Source: Marinomonas aquiplantarum
Lineage (GTDB): Bacteria; Pseudomonadota; Gammaproteobacteria; Pseudomonadales; Marinomonadaceae
NCBI RefSeq assembly: GCF_003314975.1
Contig: NZ_QNRF01000005.1
Coordinates: forward strand, 279,945-343,944
Direction: 5' to 3'
DNA length: 64,000 bases
The position numbers and the translations under genes were made by a program. Within the stretch, counting starts at the first letter, position 1. The number at the start of each line of letters is the position of its first letter. Under the pieces are notes generated by a model. That model searched no databases. It had not been told where the DNA came from and saw only the letters and a list, made by a program, of their open reading frames with translations. Shown piece after piece: positions 9,563 to 18,291 of the stretch.

Positions 9563-10243
9563 ATGTCAATTTGGGGTTTAATCGCCAGCGCTAGTTTAGT
9601 AGTACAGCTTGTTATGTTGACCTTGTTGGCTGCTTCTGTGTTTTCTTGGATCGTTATTTTTCAACGCATTCGAGTTATCAAACAAGCAAAGAAAATACGT
9701 TCTGAATTTGAAGATCAGTTTTGGTCTGGTATGGATTTGAGTCAGCTGTATCGCAAATTGACTCAAGAAGGGCGTAAAGTTGAGGGAATGGAAACCATCT
9801 TTACGGCAGGCATTAAAGAGTTTACTCGTTTGAGACAGAATCAAAATGTCGACCCGGACGCTGTGATGGATGGCGTACAAAGAGCCATGCGAGTGGCACT
9901 GTACCGTGAAGAAGAAAAGCTCGATCAGCATTTGCCATTCCTCGCTACTGTTGGATCAACCAGTCCTTACGTTGGCTTATTTGGTACTGTTTGGGGGATT
10001 ATGCATTCCTTTATCGGTTTGGCCGAAGTGCAGCAAGCCACACTCGCGACAGTGGCTCCAGGCATAGCAGAAGCCCTTATTGCCACGGCAATTGGCTTAG
10101 CGGCGGCCATTCCTGCGGTAATCGCTTATAACCGTTTCTCGACGGCGGCCGAGTCTCTTAGCGCTAGCTACGATAATTTCGCCGAAGAGTTTGCGAGTAT
10201 TTTGCATCGCAAGGTTCATGTCAAAGAGGGAGGCGCAGCATAG
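9563..10243 (+). CDS. tolQ: Tol-Pal proton channel subunit TolQ
   Basis: Inner-membrane MotA/ExbB-type protein that forms, with TolR, the proton-driven motor of the Tol-Pal envelope system. There are three membrane segments: one near the N-terminus (LVMLTLLAASVFSWIVIF) and two after the cytoplasmic loop (TVGSTSPYVGLFGTVWGIM and ATVAPGIAEALIATAIGLAA). Two ATGs stand in tandem, and the second fits AGAGG better. In Pseudomonas a ybgC gene sits between ruvB and tolQ; here the gap is only a few bases and ybgC is absent. Confidence 0.97.
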   Translation: MSIWGLIASASLVVQLVMLTLLAASVFSWIVIFQRIRVIKQAKKIRSEFEDQFWSGMDLSQLYRKLTQEGRKVEGMETIFTAGIKEFTRLRQNQNVDPDAVMDGVQRAMRVALYREEEKLDQHLPFLATVGSTSPYVGLFGTVWGIMHSFIGLAEVQQATLATVAPGIAEALIATAIGLAAAIPAVIAYNRFSTAAESLSASYDNFAEEFASILHRKVHVKEGGAA

Positions 10244-10668
10244 TGGCTCGCTCAAGACGGAGAGAAAAGCGTCGCCCAATGGCGGAAATCAATGTGGTGC
10301 CTTACATTGATGTTATGTTGGTGTTGCTTGTTATCTTTATGATTACTGCACCCATGTTGACACAAGGTGTTGATGTTGAGTTGCCCAATGCAAATGCAAC
10401 ACCGATACAAAACGATGAAAACGATGTATTAATTGCATCCGTTGACTCAAGCGGTCAGTTTTATTTAGATGTTGGCGGCCAGCAAGAGACGATTTCATTA
10501 GCAAACTTACAAACGAAAGTTCGTAAGATTCTTAATCAAAACCCAAATATGTCTGTATTGGTTAGAGGTGACAAAAATGTGCCTTACGGTGATGTTGTTG
10601 GATTGATGGTCGCATTACAAGGTGCTGGTGCACCTAAAGTAGGCTTAGTGACAGAGCCGGATAACTGA
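10243..10668 (+). CDS. tolR: Tol-Pal motor subunit TolR
   Basis: ExbD-like protein with one membrane helix and a periplasmic domain. It starts with GTG, overlapping the tolQ stop by one base. The segment AEINVVPYIDVMLVLLVIFMI carries the essential membrane aspartate (Asp23) that conducts protons with TolQ. At 141 residues it is typical. The C-terminal periplasmic domain includes VLVRGDKNVPYGDVVGLM. Confidence 0.97.
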   Translation: MARSRRREKRRPMAEINVVPYIDVMLVLLVIFMITAPMLTQGVDVELPNANATPIQNDENDVLIASVDSSGQFYLDVGGQQETISLANLQTKVRKILNQNPNMSVLVRGDKNVPYGDVVGLMVALQGAGAPKVGLVTEPDN

Positions 10669-10670
10669 GT

Positions 10671-11633
10671 ATGAAGTGGTTGCGTAGTGACAGTTACAGC
10701 TTACCCATTGTCCTAGCAGTTGGTTTGCATGCTGGTATTGTATTAACTGCTGTTTTGGCCGTGAGTTTTTCAGATGCTGAAAAGTCTGAGCCGAAACGGC
10801 CCGTTATAGTAAACGCCAAAGTGGTCGATGTTTCGCAGACGATCATAGGTCAGCGAGAAGCTGAGAAAAAAACAGCCCAAAAGCAAGCAGCGGCTATCGC
10901 TGAGCAAAAGAAAAAAGCAGCAGAGCAAGCGCGTAAGAAAGAAGTTGCCAGAAAGGCTTTAGAAGAAAAGCGTAAACAAGCAGCCCAAGCAAAACGACTC
11001 AAAGAGCAAGCCGCAGCCAAGAAAAAACAGGAAGCCGAAAAGAGAGCCGCTGAACAAAAACGTCTCGCACAAGAAGCTGAAAAGAAAAAGCAAGCTCAAC
11101 AAGCCGAGAAACAGCGCTTGGCTGAAGAGAAACGTCAACAAGAGTTAGAACGTCAGCAAAAACAACGTGAAGAGGCTTTAATTCGACAAGCTGAAGCCGA
11201 TAGATTAGCTGAAGAAGAGCGTAAGCGTCAGCAAGAGGCTGCGCGATTAGCAGAAGAAAAACGTGTTAAAGAAGAGGCAGCACGAAAAGCAGCCGCTGAA
11301 AAAGAGGCACAACGCTTAGCTGCCGAAGAAGCTCAAATGGTTCAGTCAATTAGTAGTTTGATTAATGCAAGAGTGGCTGCAGCTTGGAATCGTCCTCCCA
11401 GCGCCCGAAATGGAATGAAAACCGAGTTGCGTATTGATTTCTTACCTAATGGTGAGGTGATGTATGCTCAAGTTACCAAGGGAAGTGGTGATGCTTTATT
11501 TGATCAACGAGCGTTAGATGCAGTAAATAAAGTCAGACGCATAGAAGAATTAGCTGAAGTTGATTCGTATATTTTTGAACGCAACTTCCGTAGAGTAGAT
11601 TTAATTTTTAACCCGCAAGACTTGAGAAACTAA
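10671..11633 (+). CDS. tolA: Tol-Pal system protein TolA
   Basis: Links the TolQR motor to Pal and the outer membrane. The 320 residues have a single N-terminal membrane anchor ([21 protein letters not shown]), then a very long Ala/Lys/Glu/Gln-rich helical domain across the periplasm (residues about 60-225), then a compact C-terminal domain ([22 protein letters not shown]). The layout is diagnostic even though the repeats are low in complexity. The gene starts two bases after tolR. Confidence 0.96.
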   Translation: MKWLRSDSYSLPIVLAVGLHAGIVLTAVLAVSFSDAEKSEPKRPVIVNAKVVDVSQTIIGQREAEKKTAQKQAAAIAEQKKKAAEQARKKEVARKALEEKRKQAAQAKRLKEQAAAKKKQEAEKRAAEQKRLAQEAEKKKQAQQAEKQRLAEEKRQQELERQQKQREEALIRQAEADRLAEEERKRQQEAARLAEEKRVKEEAARKAAAEKEAQRLAAEEAQMVQSISSLINARVAAAWNRPPSARNGMKTELRIDFLPNGEVMYAQVTKGSGDALFDQRALDAVNKVRRIEELAEVDSYIFERNFRRVDLIFNPQDLRN

Positions 11634-11634
11634 T

Positions 11635-12930
11635 ATGTTGAAAAGATGCTTAAGTGCTGTTTTTGTTTTTTTCTTTTTTGTTAGCACAGCGAAAGCGCAA
11701 TTAGTGATTGAAATTACCAGTGGAGCAGATCAATTATTGCCCATTGCGGTTGTGCCTTTTGGTTATGATGGTGTCGAGGCCTTACCTGAAGATATTGCAC
11801 AAATTGTCCAAGATGATTTAGCGCGAAGTGGGTTGTTTCAGCCTATCCCTCGTAGCAATATGTTGAGTATGCCCAGCAAAGAAGAAGATGTTTTTTATCG
11901 TGACTGGCGTTTATTAAAAAGCGATTATGTAGTCATTGGTTCGGTTAAAAAATTGCCGAACAATAAATACCGAATTGGTTTTGAGTTATTAAACGTACTC
12001 AGTCAAAAGCCAGTACAAAAACATTCTTCTATTGATGTTGGTGTAAATAATTTTCGCGATGCTGCGCATTATATTAGTGACAAAATTTACGAATTATTAA
12101 CAGGTTCTCGTGGTGCATTTAGTACTAGAATCTTATATGTTACTGCTGAAGGTGATCGAAAGTCACCTTTGTTTAGATTACAAGTGGCTGATGCGGATGG
12201 TCACAGACCTCAGGTTGTCGTTGAATCGAAAGAGCCAATATTATCGCCATCTTGGAGTAGTGATGGTCGTAAAATTGCTTATGTAATGTTTCGCAACCGA
12301 CGCCCTAACATTTTTATACAAGAATTAGCTTCTGGAAAACGTCAGCAAATAGCACAATTTAGAGGTCTAAATGGTGCGCCTGCTTGGTCTCCAGATGGAA
12401 AGAAACTGGCGATTGTGTTATCAAAAGATAACAATCCAGAAATCTATACGCTCGATATTGCAACACAAAAGCTCGAGCGTATGACAAACCATTATGCGAT
12501 CGATACAGAGCCGAGTTGGGAGCCTGATGGTAAAGGAATAGTTTTTACGTCTGATCGAGGTGGTAACCCACAAATTTATCGATTAGATGTTAATAGTAAG
12601 CAGGTAGAAAGGGTGACATTTGAAGGTGACCTTAATACCAGAGCAAGAATGACACCTGATGGTCGTTATCTTGTGACTGTTCAGAAGAATGATGGCAACT
12701 ATCATATTGCGTTGCAGGATATGAAAACAGGCCGAGTTCAGATTCTAACAGAGACTTACTTAGACGAATCGCCAAGCATCGCGCCGAATGGCAGCATGGT
12801 GATATATGCCACAACCTATAAAGGAAAGGGTATCTTAGCCGTAGTATCCGTTGATGGACTTGTTAAATATAGGTTACCATCAGCAGACGGTGATGTACGT
12901 GAACCATCTTGGTCCCCGTATTTCAAATAA
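11635..12930 (+). CDS. tolB: Tol-Pal periplasmic beta-propeller TolB
   Basis: Periplasmic partner of Pal and TolA. A Sec signal peptide ends near [11 protein letters not shown]. An N-terminal alpha/beta domain ([11 protein letters not shown]) is followed by WD40-like propeller blades marked by repeated [24 protein letters not shown] and [17 protein letters not shown] units. The 431 residues are full length. It begins one base after tolA. Confidence 0.97.
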   Translation: MLKRCLSAVFVFFFFVSTAKAQLVIEITSGADQLLPIAVVPFGYDGVEALPEDIAQIVQDDLARSGLFQPIPRSNMLSMPSKEEDVFYRDWRLLKSDYVVIGSVKKLPNNKYRIGFELLNVLSQKPVQKHSSIDVGVNNFRDAAHYISDKIYELLTGSRGAFSTRILYVTAEGDRKSPLFRLQVADADGHRPQVVVESKEPILSPSWSSDGRKIAYVMFRNRRPNIFIQELASGKRQQIAQFRGLNGAPAWSPDGKKLAIVLSKDNNPEIYTLDIATQKLERMTNHYAIDTEPSWEPDGKGIVFTSDRGGNPQIYRLDVNSKQVERVTFEGDLNTRARMTPDGRYLVTVQKNDGNYHIALQDMKTGRVQILTETYLDESPSIAPNGSMVIYATTYKGKGILAVVSVDGLVKYRLPSADGDVREPSWSPYFK

Positions 12931-12949
12931 AGACATTGAGGAGTGAATA

Positions 12950-13537
12950 ATGAGTGTAAACAAACTAGGTAAGTTTGCTGTAATTGGGTTGTCTGCTGCG
13001 TGGCTAGCAGGCTGTAGTACAACAGCAACAGATACTGATTCTTCAACAGTTGCAGAAGACGCAACTTCAACTGAACAAGTTGAAGATTCAGCTGCTGCTG
13101 ACTCTACAGACCAATCATTTGGTGCTGGTGAAGATGGTGCTGTAACAAGTGTTATTGTTGATGATTCTGCTGAAGCAACAGAAGAGCCAATGGTTGATCC
13201 ACTTGCTGGTGTTGATACTGTATTCTACTTCGATTTCGACAAGTCTATCGTTCGTCCAGCAGCACGTGAAGCGCTAGCGAAACATGCTGAGTTCTTGGTT
13301 GCGAACCCAGATGCGCGTATTGTTCTTGAAGGTCATGCTGATGAGCGTGGTACTCGTGAATACAACATGGCTCTAGGTGAGCGTCGTGCTAAAGCAGTTA
13401 GTCGTTACCTTACAATCCAAGGCGTTGCTGCTTCTCAAATCGAAACAGTAAGTTTTGGTGAAGAAGTGCCAGTTGCTTTCGGTCACGATGCTGATGCTTG
13501 GCAACTTAATCGTCGCGTTGAAGTTCGCTACGAATAA
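12950..13537 (+). CDS. pal: Peptidoglycan-associated lipoprotein Pal
   Basis: Outer-membrane lipoprotein that holds the outer membrane to peptidoglycan. A signal peptide ends in the lipobox LAGC (Cys22). An acidic Ser/Thr/Glu-rich linker of about 75 residues follows, then an OmpA-like domain starting FYFDFDKSIV, with the diaminopimelate-binding segment GHADERGTREYN. The 195 residues are slightly long because of the linker. RBS GAGGAG lies upstream. Confidence 0.97.
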   Translation: MSVNKLGKFAVIGLSAAWLAGCSTTATDTDSSTVAEDATSTEQVEDSAAADSTDQSFGAGEDGAVTSVIVDDSAEATEEPMVDPLAGVDTVFYFDFDKSIVRPAAREALAKHAEFLVANPDARIVLEGHADERGTREYNMALGERRAKAVSRYLTIQGVAASQIETVSFGEEVPVAFGHDADAWQLNRRVEVRYE

Positions 13538-14352
13538 TGAATGGCAAAGACATAAAGATTCGCTCTTTAGCAGTGGTGCTGTCTTTAACAGCACCACTTG
13601 CTTTGTCTGAATCAAGCCAACCAACAGTGGGTTTGTCGCCTAGTGCCGCCGCAGACTTGTTGTTCCAGCTGGAAACTTTACAGCAGGAAGTGCAACACTT
13701 ACGGGGGCAATTAGAGCAGCAAGGGCATCAACTTAAACTAATGAAGCAAAGCCAAAGAGATCGATACATTGATCTTGATAAGCGGATTTCATTATTGATG
13801 TCAGCTTCTGCCAAAAAAGATTCAACCCCGGCGACATATTCTTCACAACCTGTTCTATCAAACCCAGTTCCTGTTCAGTCGTCTCCGCAAACTGTTGGAA
13901 ACACTGAACCAAGTATCGATCAAACCGCCAGTCTTCCAGCAACGCCATTGGCGCCTGTTTCTTTAAAAACGCCAAGTGCTGCGGCAAAAGAAGCTTATAC
14001 CCAAGCTTATAATTTAATTCATCAACGAGAATTTGCTCAAGCTGAGCAAGCATTTAGTCAATTTGTAATGACTTACCCAGACAACACATTAACGGGTAAT
14101 GGTTACTACTGGTTAGGTGAAGTTAAATTAGTGCAGGGTAAATCAGAAGAAGCGTTAGAGTCTTTTAATACTGTTATTCAGAAGTTTCCTGGTCATGGTA
14201 AAGAAAAAGACGCTCTCTACAAGCTTGGTACGGTGAATGATCAACTAGGTCGTACAGAACAGGCAAAGACTTATCTGCAAGACGTAATTCAACGTTTTCC
14301 AAACAGTAAGACAGCTAAGTTAGCTGCGGGTTATTTGAGTAAACTTAAATAA
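13537..14352 (+). CDS. cpoB: Cell-division coordinator CpoB (YbgF)
   Basis: Periplasmic protein that couples Tol-Pal action to peptidoglycan synthesis at the septum. A signal peptide lies at the N-terminus (residues about 1-28). A short coiled coil (LQQEVQHLRGQLEQQGHQLKLM) allows trimerisation. After a Pro/Ser-rich linker there are TPR repeats from residue about 150 (AYTQAYNLIHQREFAQAEQAF, GYYWLGEVKLVQGKSEEALESF, ALYKLGTVNDQLGRTEQA). The ATG overlaps the pal stop by one base. queE and queC, which follow in Pseudomonas, are missing. Confidence 0.96.
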   Translation: MNGKDIKIRSLAVVLSLTAPLALSESSQPTVGLSPSAAADLLFQLETLQQEVQHLRGQLEQQGHQLKLMKQSQRDRYIDLDKRISLLMSASAKKDSTPATYSSQPVLSNPVPVQSSPQTVGNTEPSIDQTASLPATPLAPVSLKTPSAAAKEAYTQAYNLIHQREFAQAEQAFSQFVMTYPDNTLTGNGYYWLGEVKLVQGKSEEALESFNTVIQKFPGHGKEKDALYKLGTVNDQLGRTEQAKTYLQDVIQRFPNSKTAKLAAGYLSKLK

Positions 14353-14353
14353 C

Positions 14354-14381
14354 TTGCATTTCTCAACGGGCTCTGTATTAT
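14354..14381 (+). promoter_or_regulatory. Promoter of tRNA-Lys
   Basis: TTGCAT and TATTAT are separated by 16 bases. A GC-rich stretch, typical of stable-RNA promoters, lies just before the tRNA. Confidence 0.7.
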
Positions 14382-14393
14382 ACGCATCCCGTT

Positions 14394-14469
14394 GGGTCGT
14401 TAGCTCAGTTGGTAGAGCAGTTGACTTTTAATCAATTGGTCACTGGTTCGAATCCAGTACGACCCACCA
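14394..14469 (+). tRNA. tRNA-Lys (UUU)
   Basis: A complete 76-base cloverleaf. The acceptor arm GGGTCGT pairs with ACGACCC and the encoded ACCA end is present. The D arm is GCTC-AGTTGGTAGA-GCAG, the anticodon stem is GTTGA/TCAAT with loop CTTTTAA (anticodon TTT at 14427-14429), and the T arm has CTGG-TTCGAAT-CCAG. In Pseudomonas a tRNA-Lys also follows the tol-pal cluster. Confidence 0.98.
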
Positions 14470-14587
14470 ATTTTCTTTTTTCATGGCATTGGCTATATCT
14501 TGATACTTCGCCATAATGATTTGGCGTGACACCATACATTCTGTTAGCAATGCTCTTTTCGCGCCCAGTTTTAGCAGGGGTAATAAG

Positions 14588-15634
14588 ATGTTTGATACTT
14601 CCACAAAAGCCGCTCTTCGTAATACTGTCCAACAATACCTAGCTGACGCTGAAAAGAGTCTAGAATCGCCTGTCATTGATAACGAGCAGATTCGTCAGGA
14701 AATCAAACAACTGTTAAAAGCTAAAAATGCTGTTCTTGTTGCACATTACTACACAGATGACGCGATCCAAGAGCTAGCAGAAGAAACTGGTGGTGTCATT
14801 GCAGACTCTCTTGAGATGGCTCGTTTCGGGGCAAATCATGACGCTCAAACCTTAGTTGTGGCTGGGGTAAAGTTCATGGGCGAAACCGCAAAAATTTTGA
14901 GTCCAGAAAAAACCATCCTCATGCCAACCTTGGAAGCAACTTGTTCTTTGGATATTGGCTGCCCAATCGATGAATTCTCAGCGTTTTGTGATCAACATCC
15001 CGATCGAACTGTCGTGGTGTATGCAAATACGTCAGCGGCCGTTAAAGCACGTGCAGACTGGGTTGTTACCTCTAGTATTGCTCTGGATGTAGTAAATCAT
15101 CTTGTCGATCAAGGTGAAAAAATCATTTGGGCTCCAGATCAGCATCTTGGTGGTTATATTCAGCGAGAAACAGGTGCTGATATGATTCTTTGGGATGGTG
15201 CTTGTATTGTTCATGAGGAGTTTAAGGCAAAAGGCATATTAGACCTTAAAGCCATTTATCCGGATGCCGCTGTATTGGTTCATCCTGAATCCCCAGAATC
15301 GGTTGTTGAGGTTGCTGATGTTGTTGGCTCTACGTCTCAACTTTTAAATGCCTCTAAATCCATGCCTAATAGTACTTATATTGTGGCAACTGATCGTGGC
15401 ATTTTTTATAAGATGAAACAGGCATCACCGGATAAACGTTTTGTTGAGGCGCCTACCGCCGGTTCGGGCGCGAATTGCCGTAGCTGTGCGCACTGTCCTT
15501 GGATGGCGCTGAATAGCCTTGAGTTGCTACGCAATGCTTTGAGAGATAACTCTGGCCAGATTGAAGTCTCCAATGCTTTACGTGAGAAGGCATTAATCCC
15601 ACTTCAGAGAATGCTTAACTTTAACAATAGCTAA
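14588..15634 (+). CDS. nadA: Quinolinate synthase NadA
   Basis: Iron-sulfur enzyme of NAD synthesis that condenses iminoaspartate with dihydroxyacetone phosphate. Starting at the ATG at 14588 ([12 protein letters not shown] seven bases upstream) it has 348 residues, as expected. Substrate-binding motifs include LVAHYYTDD and [16 protein letters not shown]. The 4Fe-4S cysteines are in [10 protein letters not shown], in the central region, and in [13 protein letters not shown]. The frame is open back to 14516, but that part is not family-like. Confidence 0.97.
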   Translation: MFDTSTKAALRNTVQQYLADAEKSLESPVIDNEQIRQEIKQLLKAKNAVLVAHYYTDDAIQELAEETGGVIADSLEMARFGANHDAQTLVVAGVKFMGETAKILSPEKTILMPTLEATCSLDIGCPIDEFSAFCDQHPDRTVVVYANTSAAVKARADWVVTSSIALDVVNHLVDQGEKIIWAPDQHLGGYIQRETGADMILWDGACIVHEEFKAKGILDLKAIYPDAAVLVHPESPESVVEVADVVGSTSQLLNASKSMPNSTYIVATDRGIFYKMKQASPDKRFVEAPTAGSGANCRSCAHCPWMALNSLELLRNALRDNSGQIEVSNALREKALIPLQRMLNFNNS

Positions 15635-15649
15635 AACTGAAAGTAGTAG

Positions 15650-15690
15650 CGCATGCTCCTTATAGCAAACACATATTGCAGAAGCATGCG
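15650..15690. terminator. Hairpin between convergent nadA and the membrane coiled-coil gene
   Basis: CGCATGCT and AGCATGCG pair across 25 bases. There is only a short T run after it, so it is a weak terminator candidate. Confidence 0.4.
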
Positions 15691-15703
15691 TTTAACGTCG
15701 ATG

Positions 15704-17227
15704 CTATTTATTAAGCGTACCTAAATATTTCATTTCTAAGTCAGAATAAGCAAGTTGTAATCGATCGTATTCTAAGCTTTTCTTGTTATAGCTGACCCGC
15801 AACTCCTGGTAATCTTTTTCCCCAATGTGAGTGGCTAGCTGCTCTTTGAGTTGTGTGGTGGCTTGAGCTAACTTTCGGTTTCGTTCTTTCTCTTGTTTTA
15901 ACGGGATGGAGTTTGCACCAAAATCTGGATTATTTAATATGAGAGCGTCCATTTTAGCTTGTAACTCATTATTAGATTGCTCTGCCATTTCTAGCTCTTG
16001 CGCTAGGAGAGTGACACAGGTCTCTGATTCTTGTAACAAACGCTCTAAAGAGTGAGTGTCTTTTTCTTGTTCCAATAAATTGTTGGTTGAATTAGATTCG
16101 ATGGCATTGCTTAAGCCTTCTTTCAGTGATCCTAGTGCTGCTTTTTTATTGCTCGATAAGGTTTGTAAATTACCGATAACAGTTTCATTGTTTGAGCTGA
16201 GCTTTCTGTCCATTTCGGCTAATTTCGCGTCTTTAGACTGAATATCTTGCCTTAATGACTCTATGCTTAAATCGGAGTTTTCTAACTCGGCCTCTAGTTG
16301 AATGATCAAGCTTTGCGACTCTTGAGACATGCGCTCTAATTTCGCAACAGCGACCTTCTGTGCTTCTTCCGCTTGCTCTGATGAAGCATTTTGTCCGCTA
16401 TGTTCAAGTTCATTTCTTAACTGATCTATTACCATTTGTTGTCGATCAGCCAAGCTATTTAATGACATTATTTGCTTGTATGAAGCCGTACGGTTTTGCT
16501 CACTGGATTTTGTGGTAGTGTTGGCTTTTATAGAGACGACATTGGCTTGGCTGGCTTCTTGGCTTTGCAGCTCTTCAAGTCGTAAAATACGTTTTTTTAA
16601 CGCTTCGGCTTCTTTCTGTAGTCGTTGCTGCTCATTCTTTTTGACTTTTAAACGCTGTAACTTGGCGACGGCGTTGTCGATACTTTTACGCAAGTCGTCA
16701 TTAAGTCTTTGCTGATTCTTTGACAAGGTTTCTTTGCTGATCAAAAGCTCAGAGGTCTGATAAAACTCCTCTTCCATACTCTTAAGGTTTTTATTTAAAT
16801 CTTCAGGGTTGGTTGTTTGCAATTTAGGAGTGGATAGGGCGTACAGCAGACTGGACAGAAAACGTGTCAAAATGGGTTTGGGATTATCACTGACTTGATT
16901 TAGTACAATAGCGCGTTCTGCTCTTAATACAGTCCCCCAAATTTTCAAGGTATTAATTTGGTGGGGCTCCATTGTATTGGGTTTAATGGATTCAGCGGCG
17001 TGGCTAATTTGTTTATCCAGATACTGGGCAAAATGCTTATAAGACTGATCCTCTTTTTTTGGATCTTCATGAAAGTGTGATTCATCCGTTGCGGATTCTA
17101 TCTCGTTAGACGCCTGTTGCTCAGAGATTTTCTTTTTCAAAGAATAGGATAGCCAAACCAGTGTAATGCAGCCCACCAATAGCAGCGTTGTCAATTCAAG
17201 GGTTGTCCAAATAAGCCACTTTGGCAT
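15704..17227 (-). CDS. Membrane-anchored coiled-coil protein, function unknown
   Basis: 507 residues. One N-terminal membrane helix (IWTTLELTTLLLVGCITLVWLSYSL cut short here: residues about 5-30) is followed by a long cytoplasmic or periplasmic region, rich in Glu, Gln, Lys, Leu and Ser, that forms extended coiled coils (for example residues 160-215 and 255-345). A short globular-looking stretch lies at residues about 85-140. No enzymatic motif is visible. The layout resembles septum or polarity scaffolds, but I do not recognise the family. It stands alone between nadA (convergent) and a nitroreductase gene (divergent). Confidence 0.85.
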   Translation of the reverse strand: MPKWLIWTTLELTTLLLVGCITLVWLSYSLKKKISEQQASNEIESATDESHFHEDPKKEDQSYKHFAQYLDKQISHAAESIKPNTMEPHQINTLKIWGTVLRAERAIVLNQVSDNPKPILTRFLSSLLYALSTPKLQTTNPEDLNKNLKSMEEEFYQTSELLISKETLSKNQQRLNDDLRKSIDNAVAKLQRLKVKKNEQQRLQKEAEALKKRILRLEELQSQEASQANVVSIKANTTTKSSEQNRTASYKQIMSLNSLADRQQMVIDQLRNELEHSGQNASSEQAEEAQKVAVAKLERMSQESQSLIIQLEAELENSDLSIESLRQDIQSKDAKLAEMDRKLSSNNETVIGNLQTLSSNKKAALGSLKEGLSNAIESNSTNNLLEQEKDTHSLERLLQESETCVTLLAQELEMAEQSNNELQAKMDALILNNPDFGANSIPLKQEKERNRKLAQATTQLKEQLATHIGEKDYQELRVSYNKKSLEYDRLQLAYSDLEMKYLGTLNK

Positions 17228-17338
17228 AAAAACTCCTAGACCTAAAAAGGTTTTATGTGATATCCATTATCATTAACGTTTGGTGGATGTTAAAGTATTG
17301 CCATCCATACGATTTATATTAAAGGAATTTGTTTTTCT

Positions 17339-17905
17339 ATGAGTAAAGAAATTTTAACGTTTATACGTAATCGTGTATCTCAGCCTGCTTTAACAGAGCC
17401 TGCACCACAAGAAAATGAATGGCAAGCAATCCTAGAGGCCGCCAGTCGGGCAGCCGATCATGGTAATCTTAGGCCATGGCGTTATCGTATATATGAAGGA
17501 GAAGGGCGTGCTAAGCTAGGAGAAATATATTGGCAGCATGCTTTATCCGAAGTAGCCGCTTTACCTGAAAGCAAAAAAGACTCTTTTATCAAAAAGGCAT
17601 ATCGAGCACCTGCTGTTTTGTTAATTTATGCACACATTCAAGATCATCCAAAAGTACCTGCCATTGAGCAAATTATGGCGACATCTGCAGCGGCTCAGCA
17701 GGTACTTTTGGGGCTCAACGCATTAGGTTATGGCGGAATGTGGCGCAGTGGGCCTGCTTGCTTTACCCAGAAAACGAAAAACCTTTTGGAATTGGACTCA
17801 AATGATCAAATTGTTGGTCTAATCTATGTTGGCACAGCAAAAGAGCAACCTAAACCATCGCCTGACCCAATGCTGGCTGACAGACTAGAATGGGTAAGGG
17901 ATTAA
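17339..17905 (+). CDS. YdjA-like nitroreductase
   Basis: FMN-dependent NAD(P)H oxidoreductase of the small YdjA type (188 residues, E. coli 183). ASRAADHGNLRPWRY holds the phosphate- and flavin-binding residues near the N-terminus. GLNALGYGGMWRSGP and GLIYVGTAKEQP form the second half of the flavin site. Such enzymes act as dimers with shared FMN. The physiological substrate is unknown. AAAGGA lies upstream of the ATG. Confidence 0.92.
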   Translation: MSKEILTFIRNRVSQPALTEPAPQENEWQAILEAASRAADHGNLRPWRYRIYEGEGRAKLGEIYWQHALSEVAALPESKKDSFIKKAYRAPAVLLIYAHIQDHPKVPAIEQIMATSAAAQQVLLGLNALGYGGMWRSGPACFTQKTKNLLELDSNDQIVGLIYVGTAKEQPKPSPDPMLADRLEWVRD

Positions 17906-17933
17906 TTTTTAACAATAATTCCAGAAAAATCGG

Positions 17934-17962
17934 TTGCAAAAAGGGTTCGCCATCACTAATAT
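17934..17962 (+). promoter_or_regulatory. Promoter of tRNA-Ser
   Basis: TTGCAA and TAATAT are separated by 17 bases and lie 37 bases before the tRNA. Confidence 0.75.
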
Positions 17963-17999
17963 ATGCGCACTCATTACGCGGAGCGTATTGATCGGTTTT

Positions 18000-18087
18000 G
18001 GTGAGCTGTCCGAGTGGCCGAAGGAGCACGCCTGGAAAGTGTGTATGTCGAAAGGCATCAAGAGTTCGAATCTCTTGCTCACCGCCA
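18000..18087 (+). tRNA. tRNA-Ser (GGA)
   Basis: An 88-base class II tRNA. The acceptor stem GGTGAGC/GCTCACC is followed by G and encoded CCA. The anticodon stem CACGC/GTGTG carries loop CTGGAAA (anticodon GGA at 18034-18036). The extra arm is of moderate length, and the T arm is AGAG-TTCGAAT-CTCT. Confidence 0.97.
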
Positions 18088-18291
18088 TTATTCTTAAATT
18101 GTTGATGGTTAAAAGTTTGATTTATCAGTAATTTATCCAAGATTCTCTCTATTGTACTAGTCGCAATGCCTGGTACGGTAGAGAAAACTCTGTATCTTCA
18201 TTCTCCCAGCCTGTTACTTGAAATCCCCTTTATTACCCTTAAAGCCATGAATTTTACGTTTATTTAAAACGAGCTGGTATGCATCTAATCT

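Noticed and set aside
14432..14676. Minus-strand ORFs reading across tRNA-Lys, one with a peptide ([10 protein letters not shown]) recalling AraC regulators
   Set aside because: ORFs translated through the 3' part of a tRNA (VGRTGFEPVTN, WWVVLDSNQ) are a classic annotation artefact, and the AraC-like match is too short to support a remnant gene.
17850..18140. Minus-strand ORF across tRNA-Ser
   Set aside because: It reads through the tRNA in antisense and overlaps the nitroreductase gene; another artefact.
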